Numbered from the stretch's first letter, positions 35,318 to 47,072 are shown. The stretch: 64,000 bases of DNA from Myotis daubentonii (GCF_963259705.1 NC_081842.1:36545796-36609795), one strand, 5' to 3'. The notes: a model not told the origin generated them from the sequence alone. Translations and numbers: made by a program.

Positions 35318-36310
35318 TTATACCAGTCCCTTTAGCATTCCTTGCATTGCTGGCTTGGTGGTGACAAACTCCCTTAGCCTTTTTTTGTCTGTGAAGCTTC
35401 TTATTTCCCCTTCAAGTTTGAATGATAGCCTTGCTGGATAGAGTATTCTTGGATTCAGTCCTTTGCTTTGCATCACTTTGTAAATTTCAGTCCATTCTTT
35501 TCTGGCCTGATGTGTTTCTGTTGAGAAGTCATTTGACAATCTAATGGGAGATCCCTTGTATGTAACTTTCCGTCTCTCTCTTGCAGCCTGTAAGATTCTC
35601 TCTTTGTCCTGAACATTTGCCATGGTGATTATGATGTGTCTTGGTGTGGGTCTTTTCGGGTTCACCTTGTTTGGGACTCTCTGGGCTTGTGTGACTTTTT
35701 TCTTCCCCACCTCAGGAAAGTTTTCTGATATTATTTCTTCGAGTAGGTTTTCTAATCCTTGTTCATCCTTCTGTTGTTCTGGTACTCCTATTATTCGTAT
35801 GTTGTTTCGTTTCATGTTGTCCCAAAGCTCCCTTAGGCTCTCTTCCTGTCTTTTAATTTTTTTCTCCAATTGCAGTACATTTTGGGTGTGTTTTGCTTCC
35901 TTGTCTTCTAATTCACTAATTCGGTCCTCCGCTTCTCCTAGTCTACTGTTGATACTTTCAATGGAGTTTTTCATTGCAGCTATATCACTCTTCATTTCTT
36001 CTTGGGTCTTACTTAGGTTGTTGATTTTTTCATCTGTTTCTTCTAGCTTCTTCCATATGTTATCGATTTTTTCATCTGTTTCTTCTAGCTTCTTCCATAT
36101 GTTATCGATTTTTTCATCTGTTTCTTCTTGCTTCTTGCAGAGGTTGTCGATTTTTTCCTCCATCCGGTTTATGCACTCTAGGACCCTTATTCTGAATTCT
36201 TTATCTGTCATGTTGCATGCCTCTGTATTACTTAGCTGCTTTTCTGGAGAGTCCTCCTTCTCTTTCCTTTGGGGGTTTCTTTGTCTACCCATGTTTGATC
36301 TCACTGACAT
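35318..36310 (-). CDS. LINE-1 ORF1 protein, intact, 330 codons
   Basis: ORF1p is the nucleic-acid-binding chaperone of L1 ribonucleoprotein particles; it forms coiled-coil trimers in the cytoplasm. Residues 40-165 are a heptad-rich coiled coil containing four 14-residue units (49-62, 63-76, 77-90, 91-104), the middle two identical. Residues 165-250 fit the RRM (NIRIIGVPE at 170-178), and 255-325 the C-terminal domain (FSTETHQARKEW, FVTTKPAM). Methionine 7 (codon at 36290-36292), starting MGRQRNPQRK, fits the family start better than Met1. Length is close to the family norm. ORF2 is absent, so the copy cannot move by itself. Confidence 0.85.
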   Translation of the reverse strand: MSVRSNMGRQRNPQRKEKEDSPEKQLSNTEACNMTDKEFRIRVLECINRMEEKIDNLCKKQEETDEKIDNIWKKLEETDEKIDNIWKKLEETDEKINNLSKTQEEMKSDIAAMKNSIESINSRLGEAEDRISELEDKEAKHTQNVLQLEKKIKRQEESLRELWDNMKRNNIRIIGVPEQQKDEQGLENLLEEIISENFPEVGKKKVTQAQRVPNKVNPKRPTPRHIIITMANVQDKERILQAARERRKVTYKGSPIRLSNDFSTETHQARKEWTEIYKVMQSKGLNPRILYPARLSFKLEGEIRSFTDKKRLREFVTTKPAMQGMLKGLV

Positions 36311-36654
36311 ATCTAGACGTTGAGTTGTTCAGTGGTTGCTTCCTTGGTGGCAGTGACTCCTTGGTCTGTGGTTGCTCTTCGGGCGGTTGCAGTAGCAGCT
36401 GCTCTTCAGTTGTCAGCAGCTCCTCTGGTGGGTGCTGTTCACAGCTGTGGTGGCTCTTCTGGCTGGTGGGGCGAGGTTTCACGTACAGCTGCTGTTCCTC
36501 AGCAGAGGACGTGGTGCTCAGGAGGTTGCTGTTGCTTGGATCTGCTGCGTTGATTTAAAGGCACAAAATACAACACAACAAGGCCCCACGTACCAGGCAC
36601 TATACACAAATATATTCACTATATTAATAACCCCAATTAAAGGTGACCACCTGA

Positions 36655-37200
36655 ATTAAGAGAATTAGGGGATAAGGAAGAAGGAAGAGAAAAAGATAAA
36701 AGAGAAAAAGGAAAAGAAAAGTAGGGACCAAAAAAAGGGAGTGCAAAAATGGAATTGGGAAAAAGGAAGGGGGAAAATAAAAGCAAGAAAAGAAAAGAAA
36801 AAAAAGAAACAAAAAAAGAGCGAAAAGAGAGAATGAAGTGGAAGAGGGAAGAGACTTTTTATATGAGGAGAATACTCCTATAGAACAGCCATTAATCCCA
36901 ACAAATTCCAGCAACAGCTCCCTGGATATGAATGCAAACTAGAAACAACCAATAATATAACGATGAAAATAGAATGGTGAACACTAATCCCAAAATAAAA
37001 TAAAGAAAAAATAAAATGGCACTTTAAAAAATGGTAAAATGGTAGCAGTAATAATACTGGTTAAAAATAAGAAGGTAGTAATTAAAAGGGTAAAATCAGG
37101 TGATGGAAAAAGAAGAAAACAAAGAAAAAAAAAAGAACAGAAAAAAATGAAAAAAAATTGGTTTCTTAGTTAAAAAGTGAAAAAAGAAAAAAAATTGCAG
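36655..37200. repeat. Polypurine (plus) / polypyrimidine (minus) tract in the L1 5'UTR
   Basis: Dominated by GAAAAG/AAAGAA words on the plus strand for about 550 bp with mixed patches. It sits between the promoter-proximal 5'UTR and ORF1. Confidence 0.7.
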
Positions 37201-38121
37201 TAGTGAAGGTCCTTCGTTTCTTCTATTCTTCAGTGTGGCTCGCCTTAGACCTTCCAGGTATTCAGGAGAGTGTTGAGTTTCCCTGCGATATACTGTTCCT
37301 CTGTGTTTTAAACCACAGTCCTTATTTTAAAGCATGCCGCATTTATTTCCCAGACTGCCTTATTTTGTGTTTAGCAGAGTCAGTTTGTGGGTCAGCCTCT
37401 GGGTGGCAGTGTTCTGGGGTTGGCCTCTGAGGCTATAGGGCCTCTCTGTCCAGTGGAAGTTCACTGCCCAGAGCTGACTGCGTAATAGTTAGTTACCGGC
37501 GCTATGTTGTTGCTGGGATTGAAAATCCCCCTATAGGCCAGACCCTGTTAACTCCCAGGGACTGATCAGGTTATCTTAATCCTTGATCTCGTACAGGGTG
37601 GAATCTGGGTGTGGCTGTGCTCCTTGTCTGGGGGCTGGGGGGAGGAGACTCACTCTCAGGAGAGGGTGGCTGCCCCAGTCCTGGGCTCAGGGGTGTCTCA
37701 GCACTCACTTCACTACCACCTCTCCCGGCTCCCCCTCTTTCCCCAGTCTCTCCCCAGATTCCACTCCTCAGCACACTCTCCCTCTCTTCAGCACAGGTGA
37801 GTGTCTGTATCTGAAATGTCCCATGAACAGGATTCAGTGAAAACAAACAAACAAATGCCGGCCACGGAAACGGGGAAGGCTTGGTTTCTGTAAGCTTCTT
37901 CTCTTACCGGGACTGCATGGTCAGGTCAGCTCTTCAGGCTGTCCCCTTTAGGCTCAGTCCTCCGTGATCATAGAACCCAGCTCTCAATTCCCCCGGCTGC
38001 GCCAGGAATCCCGTGGTTCTCCTTTTCCCTCGTCAGGGGCTGTGCCTGTCCCAAGGGACGCGGCTGTCTGCCACGCGGTCTCCCTCCGACTCTCTGGGCT
38101 CAGAGGTCTGGTAAACTTTCC

Positions 38122-38312
38122 TGTCACACCCAACTGCCCTCCCCTGCTGGCCCAATCACACCCTACTGCCCTCCCCTGCTGGCCCAGTCACCCCTAACTT
38201 ACCTCCCTTGCCAGCCTGGTCACCCCTAAATATCCTGCCCTGCTGGCCTGGTACCCCCAATGGCCCTCCCCTGCTGGCCTGGTTTCCCCCAACTGCCCTC
38301 CCCTGCTGGCCA
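38122..38312. repeat. 31-32 bp minisatellite in the L1 5'UTR
   Basis: Six copies around CTGCTGGCCTGGTCACCCC and AACTGCCCTCCC, with unit marks near 38144, 38176, 38207, 38240, 38271 and 38303. The repeat is nearly the same as those in the Helitrons at 29540-29800 and 54210-54395. Confidence 0.85.
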
Positions 38313-38360
38313 TCTTGTAGTGGTCATCTTGTGTCCACATGGGGCGGCCATCCTGTGTGT
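38300..38360 (-). promoter_or_regulatory. YY1-like sites at the L1 5' end
   Basis: On the minus strand CAAGATGGCC (38308-38317), CAAGATGACC (about 38323-38332) and CAGGATGGCCGC (about 38343-38354) cluster at the presumed transcription start. A YY1 site near the first bases is a known L1 promoter feature. Confidence 0.5.
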
Positions 38361-38449
38361 TGGAATGATGGCCAGGTTCAGTAAAAAAGTCAGGTTACTG
38401 AAATGACTGGCATTTGATGCAAATGAATGCCAGATCAATAGGCTTTTAA

Positions 38450-38716
38450 AAAAAAACCTTTTTTGGTTGTTGATGGTTTTTAAATTATTTTTTAATTACA
38501 GTTTATAGTCTATATTATTTTTTATTAGTTTCAGGTGCACAGCATATTAGCTAGACAATCATATATTTTACAAAGTGGTCGCTCTTACATTTCCAGTACC
38601 CACCTGGCACCACACATAGTTATTATAATATTATTAGCTATATTCCCTACGCTGTTCTTTACATTCCCGAGACTATTTTGTAACTTCCAATCTGTCCTTC
38701 TTAATCCCTTCACTCA
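38450..38716 (-). mobile_element. L1/HAL1 3' end
   Basis: The antisense 3' pattern GTTTCAGGTGCACAGCATATT, CACCTGGCACCACACATAG, CCTTCTTAATCCCTTCA is clear. AGGCTTTTAAA occurs on both sides (about 38442 and 38720) and may be a target duplication. Confidence 0.7.
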
Positions 38717-38719
38717 ACA

Positions 38720-39295
38720 GGCTTTTAAATGGCAGAAAAGTTGGGAAATTGCAACAGAAGTTGAAGTAATTTTTGTATGAATTAATTGCCTCCATCACTT
38801 TATATGTTTTCTTAGTTACTAGTAAAACCTTTTCAAAAATCACTTCACTTTTGAGGAGAAAATAATGCAAATATATAAATATGTATTTTTTAACTCATCA
38901 CATTTTTAAAATTTATTGGGGATTTCAAATGTGTGGTTCTGAAATCCTGTGTTGTTTTATTGTTTTATTCATTTGAATTTATCAGATGTCTTTGGAGAGG
39001 CCGTTATCACAAAAGGAAATGCAGTTATCATGCATATTATGTCCGTAATTACTCAATCATTAATTACCTCAGTATTTTTTAGCCTATAAGATGTTATATA
39101 CTATGGCTATGTTGTTTGTTTCATCATCATTTTTTTAGCAGTACATTGCATTAAAACAACTTCACATTTTATTTCCTTGCTGGTAAATGTTGAGATCAAT
39201 AAAAAAAAAAAAAATGCTTCTAAAGGATCAAATACGTTAAGCATGAATTTATCATTATTGGGGAAATTTGTGCTTCCAAATTTCAATGTAATGTT
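38720..39295. other. AT-rich stretch, nothing recognised
   Basis: No gene or nameable repeat seen. Confidence 0.5.
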
Positions 39296-39990
39296 TTTTT
39301 TTAATTTTTATTGAATTTATCAGTTAATAAATTAGTTAATAAACTTATATAGGTTTCAAGTGTATAATTCTAAATTATATCATCTATATATTGTACTGTG
39401 TGTTCACTGCCCTAAGTCCTTCCATCACCATTTATCCCCCCAGACCCTCTTTGCCCTCCCCTCACTCTTATTTCCCTATGGTAATCACCCTACTGTTGTC
39501 TGTGTCTATGAGGGTTTTTTTGCTTAATCCCTTCACCTTTTTCACACAGACTCCCAATCTCCCTTCCCTTTGATAGCTGTCAGTCTGTTCTTTGCATCTT
39601 TGTGTCTGTTTCTATTCTGTTTCATTGTTTATTTAGTTCATTAGATTCCACATATAAGTTAAATAATATAGTATTTGTCTTTTTCTGACTGGCTTATTTC
39701 ACTTAGAGTAATAATTCTCCAGTTTCATCCAAGCTGTTGCAAAAGGTAAGATTTCCTTCTTTTTATGATTGTGTAATATTCCATTTTATAAATGTTCCAC
39801 AGCTTCTTTAATCCACTCATCAACTGATGGGTACTTAGGCTGCTTCCAAATCTTGGCTATTGGAAATAAGACTGCAGTGAACATAGGGGTACATACATTG
39901 TTTTCCAATTACTGTTTTGGGTTTCTGCCTTATGACCTAGCAATTCTACTTGTGGGAATACATCTGAAGAAACCCGAACCAATATAATAT
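39296..39990 (-). mobile_element. L1 3' end with short 5' inversion
   Basis: 39296-39920 is antisense L1 3'UTR and ORF2 end (TCTGACTGGCTTATTTCAC, CAACTGATGGGTACTTAGG). From about 39925 the sequence turns to sense (GACCTAGCAATTCTACTTGT, GAATACATCTGAAGAAACCC). Confidence 0.75.
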
Positions 39991-41200
39991 TTTATAATCA
40001 TAACAGCCAAAACTATTAGCAATGGTTTAAGCTGAATAAAGCTGGAACAAGGATAGGCAAAGTCATCTTCAAAAGTCTGTTGATCTGTTAAAATATCACT
40101 AAGGTTCCTATGACTTTGACCTAAACTTTTGACCTCCACATTTTCTGTTGTGACAAATCATCTTCTCTTGAGCATCTTCTTCTGGCTTCTTGTTCATTTC
40201 ACTGTTGTTGTCTCTCATCTTTTCTTATTTGTAGACATAAAATTCAAATTGCTTTGAGAAAACTTTAAAAATTTATGTTTAAATCTTTGACACATAAAAG
40301 TTGAGAATGGGCTATGTGTTGAATCTTCATAGGTTGATATTTTAGAAACTACCATCTTAAAACATAAACTTCACTTGTATGCTTTATAATGCTGCCAAAT
40401 TTGGGGAATTTTTCTTTTTGTTTGTTAGACTTTATTGATTTTTATAATGCAATTAACTAGAGGTGACAGAATATAAAGAAACAGAGATCTTTCAAAAGTT
40501 TTCTTCTGCTCCTTTCTCTCTCTACACAAAGCATCATTAAGCAACAGAGACATATGCTCAATGCTAATTTTCTGTTTGTGCTTCAAAGACTTCTTTTTCT
40601 TAGAATTTGAAACTCATCAAATTGAAAGAACAGAGCAAATAAATGTCCCACCACCAAAGCCAAATTCAATGGGCTTGACTGAGTAACTGTTTCAGAAATG
40701 GATCCCGACCCTTTTTATAAACTTCTTGGTGTCTGAAAGATGGGCAGTGATGGTATCCAATCACAAGTGTCTTCTCATTTTGTTGTAATAATCAAAAACA
40801 TTTAGAAAAGAAAGAGTTTCTAACATCTTCCCCTCAATACATTTGACAAGAAAGTATGATCTAACTTCATGCAATTTGATGCAATTTGAGTAGATCATAC
40901 TTTTGATCAAAAAGTGATAGCCTCAAGTACAAATAGATTATTAATTCTCCTTAGATCTGACTCACTAAAAATAAGTCCCCGATACATAAACTTAGTAAAA
41001 TATCCTTATTTTTTATAGATATTATCCAGTTTCAACCATGTTCTTCAATCAAATTAAGGATACAGGGTCATATCATAAAAATATACCATAGTTTATACCC
41101 CCAAAATAAATTATCTGCTTGAAATACCAACTCTTATGCACATTAAAAATCCTGCTGAACATTGCAGTTTACAAAGAAATTATTGAAATGAGAATAACAG
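39991..41200. other. AT-rich stretch, nothing recognised
   Basis: No gene or nameable repeat seen. Confidence 0.5.
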
Positions 41201-41204
41201 GATT

Positions 41205-41350
41205 TGTTACCAGAACGCCTAGTTTTAATTCCCAGCTCAGTGGATTATTAGCAATATGATAAAGGGCAAATCAAATAATATCTCCGAACCTCAGTTATCA
41301 CATCTGTAATAATAACAGTTGACATCATTATTTAAAGAAGCAATTGAGAG
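41205..41350 (+). repeat. MIR SINE
   Basis: Sense MIR order: CCTAGTTTTAATTCCCAGCTC, GCAATATGATAAAGGGCAAA, CCGAACCTCAGTTATCACATC, TAATAATAACAG. Confidence 0.7.
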
Positions 41351-41394
41351 TACAGGTAAATGTTTACTTATACACACTTTATATTTTTTTCACA

Positions 41395-42060
41395 TTTACT
41401 CGGCGTCAGTAAGAGCCAGGCACTACACCAGGTACTGGAAGAAGGGAGGGTATGAAGTCTAGTATATCCTTGAATTCTACATCCTAATTGAAAGAGACAG
41501 ATGTATAAATATCAATATAATGTGGATATACTATAATTGAGAAGAAATCTAAATACTGTAAGCATCCAGGTAGAGAGAGACCAGCTATGACTTTGGATGT
41601 CCAAGAAAATTTCATGTAGGAGACAAAATTTGAGCTTAATCTTTAAAGAAAAGACTTGTCGCTGGAGTAAGAGGACTCACCAGGGAATAGACACTGCATG
41701 CACATGTATAGGCATGGAGAGGTAACAGAGCAAATGGCACTCAGTAGAATTTGAGATACTTGGTTAGATGGAACATAGAGTCTGTGGGAGAATGGCAGCT
41801 GATGAGGTGTGAAAGCTTAATTAGGGACAGATTGTGAAGGTTTCTGAAAATACAAAAACATTGATATTTGATGTGAAGGATACCAAGGAGCTATGCAACC
41901 ACTGCACTTTAGGAAAACCAGTCTAGCTGCATGAAGCATAGTTTGCTGTTTTCAAGACTAGTCAGAGACATCAACTACCACTCCCTGTAGAAATTCAGGT
42001 GTGGGGTAATGAGCTCAGGGATAAAGGACAGAGGGAGGCCAGTGTTTGGAACTAGAAGAT
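41395..42060 (-). mobile_element. L2 fragment
   Basis: The antisense L2 reading order is followed: GCCAGGCACTACACCAGGTAC, TTTGAGCTTAATCTTTAAAG, GGGAATAGACACTGCATGC, AGGAAAACCAGTCTAGCTGC. Diverged. Confidence 0.65.
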
Positions 42061-43284
42061 GTGTTTGGTTTGCGACATGTTTGATTATATTAGGTATGTT
42101 GGGGAGAGAGCAATTGGGGAAATATTCACTAACTCCATTGAAACTTTTACTTTGCAGTAATTAAAAAAACATTTAATGTCTTCTTGTTACTATAAAAAGA
42201 TAAAACTGCATAAAAGGCACTACATGACCTCTATTTCTGAAGCATCATCTGCAATTGATATCTAGGTTTCAATAATCTAGCAAAAATTCTCAAATGGATG
42301 CTGCTCTTTTTTGGCTCTGTTTTTTGCACACTCTGCTTCCTTTGCCTACGTACTTAGATGCCTCCTTCACACACTCATTATTGAGATTATTATGATAATG
42401 TGAACTCTATTTGACTATGTTTCTACATTTGTTTCCCCCTCTAGCACCTGATAGGCACAAGAAAATTTTAATGAATGAATAAATGAAATATGAAGCATTA
42501 TATTGGAGCAATTTTACATGATGAAGGGCTGTCTTGTGCCAAATATTTCTTCTATGAATTCTCAAAGTTAGTGCAACAGACTCCTGATACTCATCTACAT
42601 TGTGGGTGTCTTTTTCTAAGAAAAATGGCAACAGAGCAACCCAAATTTTATAAATATAAACTTGATTAAAAATTTTAAACTCAAATGCTTTATTAAAAGC
42701 CTCCTAATTTCTTATTCTATTCTCATACATAATATACAGCCTATATGCTTAGATGGGAAGATACTTATTCTCTATTAAATGCAAGCCCAAACCTATATTT
42801 AGATGGTGTGAAATATACATATTTCACGCTAAGCTTTCCTTGGCATCCCTGCCCTCATCACCTGCACTGCCTTGCACAGAGAAGCATTGTTTAAGAATGA
42901 TCAAGAAAATGACACCGAAATACCAAAGTTAATGCCCTTACTGTAATCAAAAGAATTATTTCACCATCAAATGATTTTTTACTCACTTTCTGACCACCTA
43001 AATGAATAAAACAGGATAATGACATGCTCATTATTTTAGGAACAAATTTGCATCCATAATGAAAAAGTCCCTAAAGGGCACAGACACTATAGAGTGACTG
43101 TCTGAATTAATTAAAATTGTTTGCCTGATTCAATTTAAAAAAGCAAGTATAAACTACATATCATGGAAAATTTCTCTCTTTTCATCAGAATATAAGAATA
43201 AGCTATTTTTAACACTTCTTAACACAAAGCCTTACAGGATTAGCTTTAGAAAACAAAATATGCTTGCATATATTTCTCTATTAA
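42061..43284. other. AT-rich stretch, nothing recognised
   Basis: No gene or nameable repeat seen. Confidence 0.5.
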
Positions 43285-43297
43285 AGAAATTGACTCT

Positions 43298-43517
43298 GCC
43301 CAAACCAGTTTGGCTCAGTGGATAGAGAGTCGGCCTGCGGACTCAAGGGTCCCAGGTTCGATTCCGGTCAAGGGCATGTACCTTGGTTGCAGGCATATCC
43401 CCAGCAGGGAGTGTGCAGGAGGCAGCTGATCAATGTTTCTCTCTCATCAATGTTTCTAACTCTTTATCACTCCCCCTTCCTCTCTGTAAAAAATCAATAA
43501 AATATATTTAAAAAAAT
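43298..43517 (+). mobile_element. Ves SINE, young
   Basis: Full length with intact Pol III boxes: TGGCTCAGTGG (box A region) and GGTTCGATTCC (box B). It ends AATCAATAAAATATATTTAA. A perfect 13-bp duplication, AGAAATTGACTCT at 43285-43297 and 43518-43530, bounds it. Confidence 0.95.
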
Positions 43518-43530
43518 AGAAATTGACTCT

Positions 43531-43842
43531 ACTGGCTAATAAATATAATTAATGTTCACACACTATAATTTATATTTTTTCTAAGTTATTCAGTAATTTA
43601 TCAATTCAATTTAAATAGAGTAAGATTCTTTAATAGATAAACAATACATTCCTCAAAATTTTTAATGTGTTTAATATTTTTATGTAAAAATTTTGATAGA
43701 TAATTCCTGTATATTGGTTAAAATTTTTATTATCTTTTTCAAATGAATATATGTTTATCAACATAAAGAATCATTTTCTGCTATGTAAAACATTCTTCTC
43801 AATGTTAGAAAGCAATCAAACACTTCTTTCTCATTTAAAAAT
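43531..43842. other. AT-rich stretch, nothing recognised
   Basis: No gene seen. Confidence 0.5.
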
Positions 43843-44285
43843 ATGGTTTCAACTGTGGTACATCTACACCATGGAATACACTGCTGTAAAAAAAGAAGGA
43901 ATTCTTACCATTTGCAACAGCATGGATGGAACTAGAGAGCATAATGCTAAGCAAAATAGGACAGTCAGAGAAAGATAAATATCACATGATCTCACTCATT
44001 TGTGGAATATAATGAACAACATAAATTGATGAACAAAAATAGAACCAGAGTCATGAAGCATCGAACAGACTGTCCAACCTATGAGGGAAGGCAGGGGGTA
44101 AGGGAGTAAGAGGTCAACCAAAGGACTTCTATGCATGCATATGAGCATAACCAATGGACACAGACAGTAGTGGGGTGAGGAAATGTGCTGGGGTGTGGGG
44201 GCGGCCAGGGAGAGGTCAATAGGGAAAAAAGGAGACTAATGTAATACATTAAACAATAAAGAATTAAAAATTAATTAATTAAAAC
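43843..44285 (+). mobile_element. 5'-truncated L1
   Basis: Sense ORF2 end (GTACATCTACACCATGGAATA, AGCATGGATGGAACTAGAG) passes into a 3'UTR (GTCAACCAAAGGACTTCTATG, AATACATTAAACAATAAAG) and an A-rich tail. It is related to the 3'UTR nested at 22408. Confidence 0.85.
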
Positions 44286-45584
44286 ATGTTTTCAAGTGTA
44301 CAAATCAATTTAAATGACCTATTAACATAGTGTTTAACGAACTCATTAAAATGTGAATTATCGTGAAATGATAGTATTTCTTTTCAAATGTTTTCCTAAA
44401 GTAACTCTTGTCCTCAGCAATAAAAACTTTTATTAAAATTTTAAAAATAAAATAAAAACATGTGGCATTTGTCTAAAATCATTCCACAGGAGATCATGCT
44501 TATCTTCAATTTGATCTTCAGTTACTATGAGAAAGTAGCTTAAGATGAGTAAGAATAATGCTGATATATTTTCAAATTCACTGATATGTAGTAAAGTTAT
44601 ATGTTGTAAAGACACTGTGTAGTAAGGGTAGAAGACAGAGTAACTATTTCAGTGACTTAGTAAAAAAAAAGTTTACTTGAGTGGCCTAATTATACTGGAG
44701 AATGGTATACTATCAACTATATGTATGTGGTTACCTTAAACTAATATAGGAAAACCACATATCTGGTAAGCTTTGTTTTCTAAAATCCAGTAAAATGACA
44801 TTATAATATTGAAATAACTTGTTGAAAATAAAATTTATTGTTTATATAACAGCAGACAATTGACTGAGTTTTTTCAGTCTAAGTTACCTTTTAATGCTAT
44901 GTGGCACAGTCTATCGATCCAGCTTACAGGCAGTTCCATAAACAACAGAGAATAGTTTTACCATAGGGGACTTCAATGTTAGAAGGGATATAATGAACAT
45001 CAGGATAAGTTGTGAAGGAGAGGACTGTCTAAGATGAATGGGGACTATTGCAAAGAATAGATAAACATGAAACAGAAAGTACCCTTTGCAGTTCAGAGAA
45101 AGTGTTAAATGTGTTCATGCAGAGGAGGAAAAATCTGCTTCCAAAACACATCCGAGGGAGTCTTATTGGGGTGATGATGTTTGGTGTCGGTAATATGGCA
45201 TATGAAGAAAACCTGATCTAACAGTAGTATAGACTTGACAATTCTCATAGGAACGATTGCTTCAGCAGGTGTCAGCATCCAATGCAGAAAAGGGTAGTGG
45301 AGGAAAGGAAAGTTAGAACTATAAAGGAGGGGTATAACTACTATTCTAAAATTTTGGTACATATCCTGCAGGAAATTAAAGGTAGTTCCTAGCATAATGA
45401 TATCAAGAGAACTATGCTTTGAAAACTATATAGTGTACCAACAAATTATAAATTGGAAGGATTGACATTAGGGATGGTCATAAGTTTTCCAGCTATAATA
45501 AAAGTCTGTGCCATTTTATAGCTGAGTACAGAGGAGAATAAGGAGCATGACAGATATCATGTAAAAATCTTGACATCATTATTA
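44286..45584. other. AT-rich stretch, nothing recognised
   Basis: No repeat I can name. A 96-codon minus frame at 45105-45395 has no recognisable domain and no surrounding gene structure. Confidence 0.5.
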
Positions 45585-45835
45585 ACATAGTAACTAGCAT
45601 TTATTGAAACTTTACTATGTGTCAGACTCTGAGTTAAGCACTATACATGGATTTTTATTTAATTATTACTAAAATGTAATCATAAGTAGTCATGTTATCT
45701 GCACCTTACAGATGAGGAAATTGAGATTCTGGGAGGCTAAATAATTTGCCCAAATTCACGTATCTAGTAATAAGTGGAGATAAGATATAAATCTAAGATT
45801 TCTGACTACAAACTCATGTTACGAATAACTACAAT
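45585..45835 (-). repeat. MIR SINE
   Basis: Clear antisense MIR order: TTACTATGTGTCAGACTCTG, CACCTTACAGATGAGGAAAT, TTGCCCAAATTCACG, GTAATAAGTGGAGA. Confidence 0.75.
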
Positions 45836-46533
45836 TTAGATAATTGATTGTTCTGGGGAAGAAAAGAAGAAAAATCAAAGCTGACTGAGCTGGAAAAGGA
45901 GCTATGCCATTAGTAGAAATTGAAGCATTAATCAAATGTTTCATTTCAGGGAGTCTTGGCCTGTGCAGGCTTGATTTCAGTCTACCTGATTTGCCCTTAT
46001 ATCTAAAAAAATTGTACATAAGGCAGTGGGTTTGCTGAAAGTATTGAGAGGCAGAGAGAAAGGACTTTACACCGTCTGACCATTTTTACATCAGCACGCA
46101 GAAATTCTATGTATTTCATTTCCATGCCAGCCAACAAAGAAGTGGTGTAAGTTCAGTTTATAGATGAAGGAAGGGACTTATATTGGTTAGGCTATAAGTT
46201 CCTTTCTAACAATTGATGTAGACAAAATTTTATGTTGCATCATCCTCTTATCATATTCCAATTCCTTTTCAGAATACTCAAGGTCAGATAACTTTATAAA
46301 TCTTCTAATTGAATCTTCAATTACACCTCACTTCCAAAAGAATCTCAGTGATCAGCCCTTCAAAATTAGAAGCTTATTGTCTTTGACTGTTAAAGTACTA
46401 TTTTTTCGAGATCATATTACATGCTGATAAATGTTTAAATACTTTTTTCTCAGTAGGCAGCTATTCACAAACTCTTTTTTTCCACAGTAGACATGCCCTT
46501 CCACACCCACTTTACTAAATATACTCTCATATA
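45836..46533. other. AT-rich stretch, nothing recognised
   Basis: No gene or nameable repeat seen. Confidence 0.5.
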
Positions 46534-47072
46534 TCTATAAGTAATAAAAGGGTAATATGCTAAGTGTCCAAACATCCAACTGGTCACTATGACCACCAGG
46601 GGGCAGACGCTCAGCACAGGAGCTGCCGAGCTGCAGTGATTGGCAGCAGCAGTCCTTGGGTGATGCACCCCAGAACCAGAGAGGAACGAGCCTGATTCCT
46701 TGTGGGGCCATGCAATTTCACCTTAGGCTATGGGTTATGTTGTTGCTGGGGCACTGTTGGCCCTGAATCTGGTTTATTGTACACTTGCATTTGTGTTCCA
46801 CACTCTATACGGCAGCAACTTTGCAGAGTGCCCTCTCACACTCTGGGACCCCTCGTGGGATGTTTGAGAGCCGGTTTTGGCCCAATCCCCTCAGGCCAGG
46901 CCAAGGGACCCCACCTGCCGGAGGGACCCTGCTCACTCCGCAGATGCTGAGGAAGGACCATGGGAGGTTGGCTGTAGGGTGTGTCCAGCCTGTCTCACCC
47001 AGTCCCGCCCCGCCAGCCACCTACAAATTAATTTCCTTTCAGTGTGCATGAATCCGTGCACTGGGTCACTCA
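46534..47072 (+). mobile_element. Non-autonomous Helitron
   Basis: It starts TCTATAAGTAATAAAAGGG after A and ends near a worn hairpin GTGCATGAATCCGTGCAC and GGGTCACTCA. The interior (GACCACCAGGGGGCAGACGC, GTTGTTGCTGGGGCACTG) matches 48128-48703 in opposite orientation and 8409-8706 in part. Confidence 0.83.

Larger units (their letters stand above)
35287..38365 (-). mobile_element. LINE-1 5' half: long 5'UTR plus ORF1, no ORF2
   Basis: On the minus strand a young-looking L1 runs from a 5'UTR with YY1-like sites near 38308-38354, through a minisatellite and a pyrimidine-rich tract, to an intact ORF1. It ends about 30 bp past the ORF1 stop at the Helitron junction. ORF2, 3'UTR and poly(A) are missing, so target-primed reverse transcription alone does not explain it. 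Capture by the Helitron, or a deletion joining the two elements, are the options. Confidence 0.8.

Noticed and set aside
35622..36323. 233-codon plus-strand frame
   Set aside because: Shadow of the L1 ORF1 on the opposite strand.
45105..45395. 96-codon minus-strand frame
   Set aside because: No domain recognised, no promoter, splice or poly(A) context; could be an eroded repeat.
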